This document shows, piece by piece, positions 1 to 58,930 of a DNA stretch of 64,000 nucleotides; positions within the stretch are counted from its first letter, which is position 1; each line of letters begins with the position of its first letter. Position numbers and translations under genes: made by a program. This stretch comes from Sipunculus nudus. Its lineage: Eukaryota; Annelida; Sipuncula; Golfingiida; Sipunculidae. The DNA lies in the NCBI GenBank assembly GCA_026874595.1, contig CM049310.1, forward strand, positions 24,154,058 through 24,218,057, written 5' to 3'. Under the pieces are notes generated by a model. It did no database searches, was not told the DNA's origin, and saw only the letters and a list, made by a program, of their open reading frames with translations.

Positions 1-2229
1 TGCCCTTATTGAATTTGTTTCGTTTATTATTAACACCATTATATAAACAAAACAAGCAGCCTGTGTGCGGTGATATCCACGTTTTCTGGCATATTTTTAT
101 GAAAGCATCAAGGAATTACCTTTAGTTTATAAAGGTCAGATAAGTGATTGGGCCCCTTTAAGAGAACAGTATATACATTACTCTGTGTTTCTGTGACTGT
201 TAGGTCCACAAGAGACGTTGCTTTGTTGGCAAAAGGGTTTGATATATTTTAAAACCGGAGAATTGCCGCATTTTATCCATGTATATTCTTGATGCTAGTT
301 TCCTTGAAGCTAGAAATATACGAAGTACAGAGAAGTTCTTCATTCAAATTACTGTTTCCCATATAACTTTTTTTTCTAATGCATTTTTATAAATCCGAAG
401 AAATTCTCTTTGTAAGAAAATAAAATGGTGTCTGTCAAATCGTATAACCTTCTTATAGGTCAATGCCGGAGACATGAAGGTAAATATCGCCAGAAACGTT
501 CTAAAAAGCACACATAAAGCCATCCGTCCACGTTTCCATTAGGTGTAAAAAGTAACCAATGGCAGCCAAGGATAATAAGATTCTGCGCGACCTTTCTAAT
601 GACTGTATTGAGATTATATCAAGGAAATAGTGTTTCAAAAACAGACATATCAACACACTAAGCACGCACAATATAAACTAAGAAAAAGGTAACGATTTTT
701 TAGGTCCAATGTTCTGTTGGTGGTAATGTCTATTGAATGACGATGAGGGTATCCACATGATAAGAATGCGTATTGTTATTAAGCCTTCTGAATATCAGGT
801 TTCATGTGCATGGGGTCAGGAATACTCTAGAACAATATCTTACCTAACAATTGAACTTAATTTTATGTAAATCGTTAGTGCTTGCTACATATAGACTCAC
901 TTATTAGAAGCATTAAAAACGTGCAAAGATTCGGCACGTGTTGTTATTTTTGTATCTGTTTAATTGATCAATAGTCCGTCTCAGCAATGATTTACATCGA
1001 ATAAACCGTTGATGTAATTAATGTATTTAAGAAAACAAAATAAAGAATTAGAACGAGAGTGCTGAATACTTCATTTTTTTTCATCATGAAAATTGTCTCC
1101 ATAGGACAATTACTTAGTTATTGTATTGCCTGTTCTAGTAGGAAGTATAAGCAGATGATTGTTTTGATAATTAACTGTACATTTATATGAAGTATCATGT
1201 TTAGATATTAGCGTCAGAACTTTGGTTAGAGGACACCTGTGTCTCGATTGATGTTAATTTCAGTACAGTTTAATTCCGGAGGAGCCGTCTCTGTTTGAAT
1301 GTCTCTATAGTAACGATTGTTTGCTGTAGACTTCAAAGGATGAGCACTAGTTTAGTTTGGTTTACTTTGGGTCTTGTCTCTGGAGGCGTTTCCATATTAA
1401 GATTCATGTAATAATTGACAGTCGGCATAATAACAAGTGGTGATTGGCCAGAAGACAGTCAGGACTTGTGACATCAGCAAGCATATATTAGACGTGAGTA
1501 AGACGAGATTCGCTCCAAATGCCCGATCAGCGTGTTCGTTTAGCCTCACGATACTGCAGTCCAGGGGCTGGTCTGCGTTCATCAGAGTTTAGACAGCTGA
1601 TAAATGATGTCTTTATGCGTACATTTTCGGTGTCTGAGAAAGGCCAAGTTGATTTCTATGTAACGGACTTCTGAGCAAGTATAGCATTTTGCCGACGAAC
1701 GGTTAATCTTGCGAATTTACACTTGTTGTGAGTGCTTCCAGGATCAGACCAAGGACATTATTTATACGCGTAACTGTGAAGGTACTAGATATCGCTATGT
1801 GGAAGCATATTCGGTTACCTATATAGCTGTGTGATTCAAGAAGACATCAGCTGTGAAAGACGTTGACTCTAAGTCAAGATAGAACCGTATGTGCGCTTAT
1901 TAGTGAGTACAGCGTGAACTGTGCATTGAGAGTTAAACCAGTGAACCTGCGAGGACTGCTTGTGGTCGGAGCTCCTTGTATCTAAATGTGGACTGATTGT
2001 ACTGTGAACAAAGCGGGAACAAATGTTGAGCCGGGCACGCAACATTCCGATGCCACGTGTGTTATGTGATTAGAGGAAGTGTAAACTAGGGACTACACTG
2101 TGTACTGTGATTTACGGACTTGGTGGTTGTTTCTGTGATTATTATCGAACGTCAATGCTTATATGTATGGAACGCCTCTCAAGAGAAAAGTAAGTGTATA
2201 TTTTCCTTAATATAAAGATTTATTTTTTT
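1..2229. other. Left flank, no gene recognised
   Basis: Mixed AT-rich sequence. From about 1640 to 2191 base composition is more even and ends in GAGAAAA/GTAAGTG, which could be a 5' leader exon on the plus strand; no coding sequence longer than a few codons is supported. Confidence 0.4.
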
Positions 2230-4731
2230 TAGCTCAGCAGTCATCTGAGCTATAGGGATCACTCTTCGTCCGTCGTCTGTCGGACCGTCCGCCAAGCCGC
2301 CCGTCCGGTCGTCCGTTAACAGGGCACAAATCTTAACCGCTGGACCTTGACACTTCTACTTGAAGAACCGTATAGGTGCACAAAAGATCACTATGGAAAC
2401 CTGGAATTAGGTCTCTGTAGCCTCATTATCTGAATAACTAATGCATTTATGGCCATGATTCTTAGCATGCATATTGATCATAGAATGTTTCATCAGTTCC
2501 TGCAGACTGGTTGCGCCATCTGTATATTTTCGGTTTTTACGCATTTTTCTCTATTTATGCGACCTTCAAACGAAGAAGTCTGGTTGTTCATACGGCACAA
2601 ATTGAAATTGTTGGACCTAGAATCTTCGAAATTGACATCCAGGGAGGTCAATGTAAAATCTGTCTGGAAACTTGAAATTAGGCCTCTGTTACCCGTATCC
2701 TCCGAGCTATCGGGCTCGTAAGTATCGCCCCCCCCCCCCCCATCCCCCACAGAATAATCTGGTACAAAAGCTCCAGTATCTGAATAATTGATTCATTGAG
2801 GGCCATGATTCTCTGCATGCATAATGATCATGGAGTGTTCCATCAGTTCATACAGACTCGTGGTGCCGTCTATATTTTTCGATTTTTACGCATTTTTTCT
2901 TTATTTTTTAGACCTTCAAATGAATCGGTTGTCCGTTCACAGGGCACAAATCGTAACCATTTGACCTGAAATCACCTTAGTTGACATCCAGTGAGATCCA
3001 TGAAAATCGCCTTGGAAACCTTGAATAAGGTTTCTGTTACCCATATCCTCCGAGCTCAGGGGCTTGTAAGTAATCCCCCCCCCAATAATTAAAATTTGAT
3101 ACAATAGCTCCAGTATCTGAATAACTAAAGCATTGAAGGTCAGGATTCTTTGCATGCATATTGATCATTGAGTTTTTCATCAGATCCTTCAGACGTGTTG
3201 AACCACTTGTGTTTTTTTTCGATTTTAAAGCATATTTTTCTCTGTTTTGGGGAGTTGAAATAAACCGATCGTCCGTATACAGGACACTAACTGTAAGGGT
3301 TAGGCCTAGAATCTTCTATCTTGACATCAAGGGAGGTCTATGAAAATCTCCTTTGAAACCTGAAATTTTGTCTCTGTTACCAATATCCTCCGAGCTATGG
3401 GCTCGCAAGTACCCCCCCCCCCCCCCCCCCAGAATAATAAAAAAAATGATACAAAAGCTCCAGTGTCTGAATGACTGATGCATTGATCACCATGATTCTC
3501 TGCATGCAAAATGATCATGGAGTGTTCCATTTATTCCTGCAGAATGGTGGTGCCACCTGTATTTTTCGATTTATACGCATTTTTTTCTCATTTTTTCAGA
3601 CCTTCAAATGAAGCAGTCTGGTTTTTCATATGGCACAAATCGAAACTGTTCGACCTATAATCATCTAACTGTACATCCAGGGAGGACTTAGACTAATCAC
3701 TTTGGAAACCTGAAATTAGGTCATCGTGACCTAAATTCTGCAAGATATGTGAAAGAGCATGATTTGAGCACCCTATCGGACAGACTTGCTTGATTGGTTT
3801 CAGTTGGACCCGGAAACTTCTAGTTTGATTAAGATTCAGGGAGATTCCTGTAAAAAATTCTTCGAAACCTGAAATTTGGTCACTGTGACCTATATTCTGC
3901 AAGCTGTGTGCAAAAAAACATGATTTTAACATTCAGTTAGTCAGATGGACACAAATGGTAGCAGCTGGATTTTGAATAAGGTCACTGTAAGCTACATCTA
4001 ATTATGAGCACTCTGGGATTCATGCTACCCATTGTTCAAGGTTGCTTTAATTCAGCTGAGCGTCATTGCCCATGGGCCACGTATTTATAAACCTACTTAT
4101 TTATCTTTTGGAGTGTACGTATGCATGAGTTTAAGCCAGTCGGTTCGGCAGTTAAAGAACCTGGTCGTTCACATCTCTAGTGGTGTGACAGAAACTCAAC
4201 ATTTCTTTATAGATCTTCTTTTCAAGATAAAGACGTAGAATGATCCATCTATGTCAGGGTTTGTTGATCATTAAGATTTCATGGCGAGTCTGTGATATGA
4301 AATTAGCAGGTTTTTCTCCAGAAAATTAAGTTTAATGCTCACATTTTACTCATTCATCAAAACTAAACTGTTACAGACAAGTAGGGACCAGGCTATTTTT
4401 CAACAGTAATAGCTGAAAGAACGCCCCTCAAACTGCCCGTTTCCTAGCACATTCCTTAAACATCTTGTGAATTATGGGTAATTTTACCGCCCGGCCTTGT
4501 TTCATGAGGCGTATTAATATTATTATAAAGTGCATAACTACACGTCAGAGAAGCCTGGCCCTTCAATCAGAGGGTAATTAGCATTACGTGGAACAAGCAC
4601 ATTGTAAATAAATTACCTCCTTGCGACTGTTCTTGGAATTTACTGTAACACCTGCTCACAAGTTTTAATATTTCTTATTTTTTGTTATTGCAGAGAATCG
4701 ATGCATCCTGCGTAGAGGAATCTGCTGTCAG
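2165..4731 (+). other. Weak candidate for two 5' exons of a plus-strand gene
   Basis: ATG at 2165 followed by eight codons (YGTPLKRK) reaches a consensus donor GTAAGTG. TTTTGTTATTGCAG at about 4680-4693 is a good acceptor, and the frame continues RIDASCVEESAV to a donor-like GTCA/GTAAGG near 4730. Joined, these keep one frame. No later exon or known protein was identified, and the product would be antisense to the large gene, so this is speculative. Confidence 0.2.
2230..3960. repeat. Degenerate tandem repeat, about 350-bp unit, with poly-C tracts
   Basis: A leader with CGTCCGTC-type runs (2265-2320) is followed by units aligned at TGAATAACTAATGCATT near 2431, 2781, 3118 and 3468 (spacing 350, 337, 350). 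Each holds GACCTTCAAATGAA, GGCACAAAT, TGACATCCAGGGAGGTC, CCTCCGAGCTATGGGCTCG, and in most a C9-C20 run. Shorter half-units continue to about 3960. I associate such a leader with mollusc dispersed repeats. Short ORFs here are repeat-derived. Confidence 0.85.
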
Positions 4732-5918
4732 TAAGGGAGGACTACGCCAGCTCTGTATTCTTGTATTGATCCGATACAGTGGATATTAACGGTCACAAAC
4801 AGTAGTATAAGATACTGAAATGTATAACTATAGTAAACTAAATAACACGGATGCTTACGTTCACATGTCAGGGCTGGACTTAGTGGGGGGGGGGAGCTCC
4901 ACCATCCCACCCTCCTCCCTTTCTGACCTATAAATCTGAGGTATGCAGAACATTATATACGCTTAATACAAAAAATAGCGCCGGAACTTGTATCAGAATG
5001 ACTTTTAAACTACCCAAGATTGGCCATTGCAGACTAAAATTTCACACATTTACTACACCATCGGACCTTATGAGCAAACCCTACTGATTCAGGAGGTAGA
5101 CTTATAATCCTGCTTTAATTTTGTCTTTCACAGTCTTGCCATGTGGGTGTGTGTGTGTGTGTTTGTGTGCCTGTGTACAGAATGTCAGCAATGGTGGCCT
5201 CTAATCGCAGACTGTTAAATAATATCAATTAAACCAATTGTGTTGAGTAAAATAATACTGCTTAGGTTGTAGAATATTTGTCGGCCGGTCATAAAACACA
5301 CACACACACAGTCTTCAAATCAGCTGCCGCCCCCCCCCCCCCAACAAGAATTAGGACTTGGAGTGTAAAAAGGGTAAGTCTCTCCAGGTTCATTGCATAT
5401 TTATATGGCTTTCTCTAAAATATGAAGATAGGTCTTGTGGCCACAAATGTCTAAATTGTATGAAATAAACAAATAAGGCAGTTCAGTAGAAAAAATACGT
5501 GTATCTTGCGATCTGTAAGAGCCTCCCGGGCTTCATGGAAAATACACATTAAACACACATACGAAAACACAAAGATTCGCTATGAATCACATGAATTTAT
5601 CAACAAGTTTTTAACCCTACAAAGAGAGCACATGGTATAAAAATTTATATTTTGGTCAGACATCGTGCCTAAAACTATGCTTTTATATTATGTTCCTTTA
5701 AGCATGATTAATTTCTTTTATCACACAGAGAGGGATGTTATTTATGATTTCAGGTGCAAAACATAACTAATATGTAATGGAAATGATCGCTTTTACACAA
5801 ATCTATTGAGCTTTGAATCAGGTTAACCAGAACAACTATGGATAAGCAAGATATAATATGTACATTCAATATTATACGAAGAGGACGAAGACACTATTAT
5901 GAAGCATTCATATCTAGC
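3961..5918. other. 3' flank of the large gene
   Basis: AT-rich sequence with a GT repeat (5147-5168), CA repeat (5297-5310) and C12 run (5331). The 3' untranslated region must lie below 5919; only variant signals (TATAAA-like near 5650, GATAAA-like near 5600 on the minus strand) are seen. Confidence 0.5.
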
Positions 5919-51253
<45,335 letters not shown>

Positions 51254-51570
51254 CGTAGCGCAGCGAGATCCCCCGTGCTGCACGTCTTAAGTCCTGTTAC
51301 CTGCTACGAGACAAATACGAGGTATATTTGTATTTTGGAAGGAATTAGCGGAGGCACCTTCAAGGAGACCGAAATACCAGCAGGCAGAAATATCTCACTG
51401 GCAGGGAAGACAGGTCCTCCGAGCGGATTAACCGAGAATGTTTTCAGACAGTCCAGAACAAGTTGGAAGGGCAGCTACTTCAGAACTCGCACAATGTCTG
51501 TCAAACTAGAAGACGCGAGAAACCATCGCAGAACCGCCACAAAACTGGAGGTTTAAAATTGTTCACCCCC

Positions 51571-51580
51571 CTATATAAGT
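51571..51580 (-). promoter_or_regulatory. Possible TATA box
   Basis: On the minus strand ACTTATATAG lies about 320 bases before the start codon. If used, transcription would start near 51545 and leave a 5' leader of about 290 bases without needing a leader intron. Position is plausible, but no other core element was identified. Confidence 0.3.
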
Positions 51581-53934
51581 TGGCATGTCCACAGGGCAAG
51601 TATGAAGGTTGTTGAGGGCTCTAGATGAATAAAAGCGTGGGCATAATGTTTGCATTTCAGTCTCCTAGCTTCTCGTTATCCGATATAAATTGTGACCGGT
51701 GATAGGGTCAAGTGTCTACATTTGGCAATAGGTCCAAAGTTTTCCATTTGCCCTGATAAAGTTTTACTCCACACTGTGGATACCATGATTACTGCGGGGT
51801 CGACATGCACGTAAGAAACACGCTCAAAACTACTTACATGTGAAGTATTCCATATTGAAGATCTTTCAAGACGTTTTCTGTTGACAGGCATGGTGGCCGC
51901 CCCATCGAAGTCAATTGTTCGTAACACCCATTGCACTATGTACATAGCCTAAGTTCAAGAAATGAATTTAAAATAGAATTAAATTTCAAGTGACTCCTAG
52001 GCCCACGCATGTCATATAGCAGTTATTACCACACAGGTCTTATAACAGTTATGTGTGTAAGTTATTTTAAGAAAAGAGTTGAATATTGAATAAAGTTATA
52101 GTTTCGTTCCTATTCACAAGAAAACAGTTTAGTTTTCTATGATTTTTAAACCGATTAATTACCTTTCATTAAGGAGCTACTTTGCATATTAAGAAGAACT
52201 GTAGAAGGACATGTATTTTCTTCTTATTTATCTTATAAAACGTGGAAATTATCATATGTTTCTATAACATGTCATAGGTTTCTCCATTCTAATCTTAAAT
52301 TTGAAAGTCCCATTTGAATGACGATTTATAAAATTATACTGACAGCTATACATACAAATGATATATTTGGATAAGAACACGAGCGCTAGGTCATCACATT
52401 CAATCACAAGGTACACTAAATTACCCAACTGTCGCTCCTTTAGATTTGTTAATAGAATGGCAATTTCAAAATTGAATGTCAGGAATTTTATCGAGGAAAA
52501 CCTTGATACATCTACAGCAAATGACCGTCGTGTACCTGCTGTTGTCCTCACTAGGTCGTCTCTTGCAATACTGCTACTCGTTTCTCTGCTGACCATTCCT
52601 TAACATGGCTGCCTTGTTCCTATCCACTGCCATGGCTTGCTGAGCGGCTGTGATAACGCAGGTGTAAAGTATCAAACACTGTCACTGTGCTATGGAATGT
52701 GTTCGTGCTTCCAACGGAGTACCGAGCACGCACTCATGGGTATACCTTTTTCTTTCGACCTTTTCGACATATAAGCCATACTTATCAAGCTCATAGGAAC
52801 AGCCAGCTTGCTCGAGATTGGGATTCCATCTTCAGTTATTTGGTTTAGGGAGTGTGGTCATATGTTTCGTTCTGAAAATGTACATTTTGTGATATCGATT
52901 CATTTTCACAACTTAATCGAACTTATTATTTCAAATTTAAATATATAGTTTCAAGTTAAGAACTTTCAATTTTTTCTTTATAAAACATCTGATCGCAAAA
53001 TACGAGGTATTTTATGCAGCTAGGGATGTCACATTCCTTACGTAGTAGTTTTACACACTGCAATTGAGTGATCTCCTTCTCTTTAATCGCTGCTTGTTTA
53101 GCACGGTTAGTTGGGTGTCACCACCAGGAAATGGCACATGACTAGGCATTTTAGTCAGATCAATGAAAGCTCTGAAGATTTGCCAAGTTGAAAATCTTGG
53201 GCAAGTTCAAGATTGATTTAGGATATACAGTTGACATTCAGGTGACATTCCTAGGCCATGTGTTTGACTTTGAATTAGATAATTTATATTGAACTTATGT
53301 ACATCTTTTGACCGAGGTATGAAGTTCGTAAAAATATGGCTTACTGTGTGGAATTTACTTTAATCTGTCAATATTAAGTACAAATTCATAGTAAAGTTCA
53401 AATTTCTAAATATACACATCACACATATTACCTTACCAAAATATCGTTAGGCTTGTTTATGATAACTTTTACAGTTTGAGACAAAGGGCGCCATCTATAA
53501 TTATAATGACTTTTACACACAAGTTCTTACCCATGCGTTGTCTCGAAAATATTTTTATTATCTATCTGAAAAAGTTTTTTTTATATACAAGTGATGCCTT
53601 CTATAAGCTGTAATCTTGAAGTAAAAGATTGCTTTTCAGACTGAGAACTGACATTAAGGTGACAATTTTAACTCGTACGTCTAACTTTGGATTAACAATT
53701 GATATAGAGTCTGACACACATATATGATGGTTGTCATGCGAGGTTGTACAAACTGGAGTGAAGGGTTTCTTTATAAATATGACTTAGAAATGTGAGATTT
53801 TACAATTATAGATTTATTTTAGCCAAAATCTCCGCATTATCTGAGGAAAAAAACCCGTTACTCTACTTGCCTTGAAAATTGTTATGCTTAATTACCTTAT
53901 TTAGTTTTAAAAAATGTTTGAAACTTGTAAAACC

Positions 53935-53940
<6 letters not shown>

Positions 53941-54000
<60 letters not shown>
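53941..54000. repeat. (CT)17 joined to (AT)13
   Basis: A compound microsatellite upstream of the gene. Confidence 0.95.
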
Positions 54001-56069
54001 GAATTTATGTAATTTATATTACCCAAGTTTTCTTTCGAGATGGATAGTTTATGATAATGAGACACTTTTAGCTATCCGAATATACATTTGACTGAGTATA
54101 TCTGTCAGGCTAATTCCCCGGTCATTATGTAAATCAGGCAAACCAGTTTACAAATGATAATAACGGATGTGACATTTCAATATAATCAGTCATTTTATGT
54201 TTGCTGAGTGGTGCTCGATGTTGGTATATGAAGCTTGCATAGTGTTCACGATCTAAGATGTTTTAAAAAATCTCTCACTGTTCCACAAGCTCTCGCAATG
54301 GCAAAACGGAAGCTGGTTCTTCCAGTTCTACCAAGACAGCTTGGGGTGCTGGAAAAGATATTGGAACAGAAATAGGAAACTGTTCATGTTAAATCGGCTG
54401 TAAGAATGTAAGAAGGAAAACTCGAACACATTATTGGACGATGGCCTGAATCCCCAGGAGGTGGAAGACTATAAAAACCTCGTGGCTGAGCCGGAAAGCC
54501 AGACTTTGTTGCATACAGGGGCGTCAATATAGGGGGGTGGGGGAGTGGGGGGGGGGAGTATATACCCCCCCCACTTTTTGGCAAGGGGGAATGGTCAATG
54601 TAATCATCCCCCCCCCCCACTATTCAGAGAATAATATTTCTATATTGCAAATTAAAAATATTAATGAATAGAATAGTAGAATTTTTAGTTTGCTGTGATA
54701 TATTAACGCTCCCGAGGCAGGGGAAATCTTGCGCTTCTAAAGAAGCAACAGATTTTCACGCTGCCAACTTTGACCGTTTAAGATATATTTAGACACCAGA
54801 TGACGGTTCGTTGTCCGCTGAAAAAAAACGTGCGTATGATGTGAAAAGCAGCTAACCAGATGACAATAAACAAACACTCGACAGGCATCCTGCCAGCGAG
54901 GTGTGCACGCAGCCTTTGTTGTTACGTTTGTTTGAATTACAACTCGCCGGCCGGGCATCCTATGTGCCCAAGGCCCTAAGCAAACCACGTCTGGGGCAAT
55001 TCCCTTTGAGCCAGTGGCCTGTTAGGACGGTTACCGGGGCGATGAGCTGTCACTCAAAACGAAATGAACATGATTGTCTACGTGTATCCTCGCTTGGCCG
55101 GGTCTTCCAGCACAAGGTCTCATCTGACTGGACGAAAATACAGTGCTCCCCTCTGGTGTAGCAATTCAGGATACGAGGTCATAACAAACAGCGCTTACGA
55201 TATAGGGAGCAGGCCTTTAGGTAAAGCGCTGTGTAAAGAGCGTATGAAATATTATATCTAAACGAAGTTTTGAATCAACTTATGAAATGTGTCATACAGG
55301 CGATTATATATTTAAAATGTGTCACACAGATGATATATATATATAATGTGTGTGTGTGTGTGACCCCCCCCCCCCCCGCTCCCCACCCTAGAAGATAAAC
55401 TGACGCCACTGGTTGCATACCTGAGAGCAGAGCCTACCAAGAACCATGGGCTCCTACAAAGATTTGCCCGGATTTGGCAAGACTTTCCTTCCCTGTGTCC
55501 TTTTCTGAGAAGGGATCGGCGCCCTTTGTTGCGTTCTACATCTTCACGTTGTGAGACTTTTTTTGGTCGTAGCTTGATGGGTGAGTGACAACCTGACAAA
55601 CCAGTTAACAAATGATAAAAACGCAATATTATTATCATAAGAAGGTCTGCGCCCGGTCGACAAAAGGTAGGCGATCGGTATTCGTTTTCGTTATTTGTCG
55701 TTAGTTGGCGTTAGTTTGGTGTGAAGGTAGCAGACCAAAAGTCGCCCAACGAAACTTGTCGCGATCACTTTTGTCAAATTTACAGTAGAAATAGGCATTA
55801 TTCTATCTCGGGAGACAGTGGTAGCGAATATAGGAATGCGTGAAGCAGCAACAGGGATATGCCGAAAATGCCGAGGTCTTTTGAGGCGATGTACAAGGGC
55901 ACCTGTCGTTCAAAGCTGTTTCCTTCAGTCGGCGAACTACTGTAGCCTGCTCATGGATTCGGGGTAAATGTGGTCGTTGAGGACTGCAGCTGAATTAAAA
56001 CCTCGAGTGCATGAAACTTATATAGTCAGGTTATAGTCACTTTTATTTCCTTTTTATTTTTTGCACACG

Positions 56070-56275
56070 GTGACGATCCCGCATCCCGTATAACGAGTGA
56101 CACCTGTCCTTGCCCTCTTTCCAGCGCAGAAAGGAACGCTCATTGAGAAGTTCCTGCACCTTTGGATCTGGAGTCTTTTTTTAAGACCTTTTCATTTTTC
56201 ATAGCATCGATGGTTTTTGCAAGGTTCGTGCAATGTTGGTTCACCATCCTGCTCTATCATGACTAGTTTTCGTTT
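56070..56275 (-). pseudogene. Frameshifted coding-like remnant
   Basis: The minus strand reads MVNQHCTNLAKTIDAMKNEK, reaches an A7 run, and needs a one-base shift to continue as TPDPKVQELLNERSFLRWKE and GKDRCHSLYGMRDRHRVQ before a stop. Composition looks like a charged, helical protein. The shift in a homopolymer suggests a decayed gene or transposon fragment; family unknown. Confidence 0.25.
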
Positions 56276-56521
56276 GGGTATTTAGACTGCGTTCGGATAT
56301 TCGAATTATCTCCCCCTTCCCACTGTTTAGCTTCAATAACTCTCAACGTTTACGTTTCGACGCGAGTGGCTCCACTGATATCCTCGCACGTGTCTCCTTT
56401 ATGACCAAGGGTATATTTAAGAAAATTTTGAAACTGCACAAACTTTTGATAAAGCTTTCCCCATCAGCATTAAATGGGACCTAAAGGGCACACCTATGAA
56501 ACAGTTGAAGGCAAAGGAGCT

Positions 56522-56560
56522 ACACACACACACACATATATATATATATAATATATATAC
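56522..56560. repeat. (CA)n/(TA)n microsatellite
   Basis: ACACACACACACAC followed by TATATA runs in upstream intergenic sequence. Confidence 0.9.
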
Positions 56561-57016
56561 GGTCATTAGATACGGAGGTCTTTTAATGTTAAGGTGGAAC
56601 GATAATCATTTGATATACGTTTGCATATATAACTCATTTAAATAATACAAAGATTATGAATTATGAATGAAAATGTCACAAAATAAATATAAAAATTTAT
56701 TATAAGAGAAATATACCAATGTCTGCAAACACATATTAAAGCCAGTTATATGCTGTACCGCCTTGATATGAGTGATCGGCAAATTCGATTATTTACTCTT
56801 GAGTAAAAATTGAATTTGACAACTGCAGAAATCAAGAATGACACCTTCACATATTTCAATACAACTGCACAAATAGGGATCATTGCACGTTAAAATATAC
56901 TCTGGTATAACTCCTGTCACAGACTCTCTGATGAAGGTGCATAACTTATATAGCCATTGCACGCAGGGGCGCGCTATCCGCTATATAATAATACTTGCTG
57001 ACGGCGGCTGCCTGTA

Positions 57017-57315
57017 CCTGTTGTTTTTTTCTGGCCTGGGACCCTGTATTATTGTAGATGGACGGTGCGGTTCTCTTGGCTTTATTCACTGGCTCAGTGA
57101 TAGATGTTCGCATCATACCAGTCAGTCTCGTCCATTCTTGCCACACCTGGTTACCCGGACGCAGTTAATGACACTTCGGACAGAGCTCCAGGCATTGCTT
57201 CTCCAGTGATCTCGCCCTGGATCTCACCTTGGTGAAGTAGAACCAAAACTGAATTTTTGCTGGTGTGACGCACAGGTTATGGTAGCAGCAGAACTCCCAT
57301 GGGGCATCTGACAGT
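57017..57315 (-). other. Coding-like segments of unknown gene
   Basis: From an acceptor-like ACTGTCAG (about 57315) the minus strand reads APWEFCCYHNLCVTPAKIQF and WFYFTK to a donor-like AAG/GTGAGA near 57232. Lower down, after AACCAG near 57147, VWQEWTRLTGMMRTSITEPV continues to CAACAG/GTACAG near 57018. Both fragments are in matching phase 0 but the gap is only about 85 bases, short for an intron here. Could be exons of a neighbour gene, or a decayed insert. Confidence 0.25.
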
Positions 57316-58800
57316 ACCCAGTAATCTTGAATGTTTGTCAATTAATTTTTATACAGACATATATATTGAATTAACCTTAATTCTTGTAACAAATATTTTC
57401 GCCATCTTTTGATAGATATTTTGCAATCCAGTCATCCGTGTGCACGGATCAATAAATGCGAACCTTTTAAGTTATACGAGTGCACGAATTGAATATTATT
57501 TCCTTTACTCTCTGGTAATCCATGCATGCAAATTATCAAGGGTTCAAGGACCCAAAGCCCCTCTGTGATTTCCTTCTCTGATATGAAGCACAAGTACATA
57601 GGGAAAGCTATATTTATTCCATTTCATACAGAAAGCTTCTCTGAATTATAAAAGTAATTTCAACAATTCATTTAGAATATAAAATTGAACAGTTTGCAAA
57701 TTTGACTTGCCTACTACCAGGCTTAAATCTCCTGTAATTTTTAACACTCTGCATTTTATGCTGTGTTGAGATTTCTAAAATATGGCCATGACAGTTTTGA
57801 AGAAATTCTTTTGCTGGACTCTCATATAAAACGATCATGATCACAGAGATATTATTAGGCATACCTGATGAATACATTAATTCTATACTTCTCAAATGTT
57901 AGACACAATTCCTGTACACATGCTGAAAACACTTTTATGACTGAAAGAAAAATCCAGTTGAAGGCAGTTTGTCCATGCAAATTCCTTTTACCATCCACGA
58001 AATGAATATATATGCGGGAAAAATTAGGTGAAACTGCAAGCCTTACTTACAAAATTAAAATATAAAAAATTAAAAAAGGACTTAATTTTACAGTACTGGC
58101 ACTGTCTGAGGAGTGTGTAGCAGATACAGTGATGCCCGCTTATTGTAATATCGGTGGGCAAAGTATGTCCTAGCATATCTCTTCAGATACAGAAGTCCTC
58201 TTGGCATTATACTTGATAAATTAATCGAATAATGAAAAAGGCTTGAATGCACAATTCATTTTAAGGTTTTAAAAACTGCAAACAAAATGGTTTCAAAATT
58301 CAGATATGCCCCCCCCCCCAAAAAAAATACCAAGCAACAATCTTTCACTAAGATGTACAAATAAGAGTGAGAATTCATAAAGCCTTCGCTGAGAAACAGC
58401 TGCTACAGAGAAAAGAAAACCTGTTGTGTCTGATAAAGGACACGAACCAAGGCAAAAATACCAATGCGTCTGGCATGGTTCTAAACAAATTTTCTTCATC
58501 ATTTCCTCGCACATGAATTCTTTAATATTTTGCTAAGTACTAATCCATGAGCAAGAAATAAAAAATGTATTTTTAATATTTTGGTATCGAACCGCACGAT
58601 TTATTCAAAATTATTGTCCATCCTGTGGTCCATGCGCACGAGCGTTTAACCCATAAACTGTCAAGGCCGCAGGCGCACATAAACTATACTTCATACCTTA
58701 TTTTCCTGAAAAGGTACAATTTCCAGTAACAAAAATTTGAAAGGCTTTAAATTGTCAACAATTTAGAGAGTGCACTTGGCTAAAACATATGTAATATAAG

Positions 58801-58930
58801 GTGAGCGCACACCTCCGCAAACTCTACATTGTATCCTAATATAAAGTGAGCTCACACCACCACCAACGCTTCATTGTATCCTAATACAAAGTGAGCGCAC
58901 ACCACCGCCAGCTCTACATTGAATCCTAAT
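58801..58930. repeat. 45-bp tandem repeat, three copies
   Basis: Units start GTGAGCGCAC at 58801, GTGAGCTCAC at 58846 and GTGAGCGCAC at 58891, each followed by ACC(T/A)CCGC, CTACATTGTATCCTAAT. No coding meaning seen. Confidence 0.9.

Noticed and set aside
2449-3932. Short frames of 60-90 residues at 2.4-3.9 kb
   Set aside because: They lie in the 350-bp tandem repeat and change frame from unit to unit.
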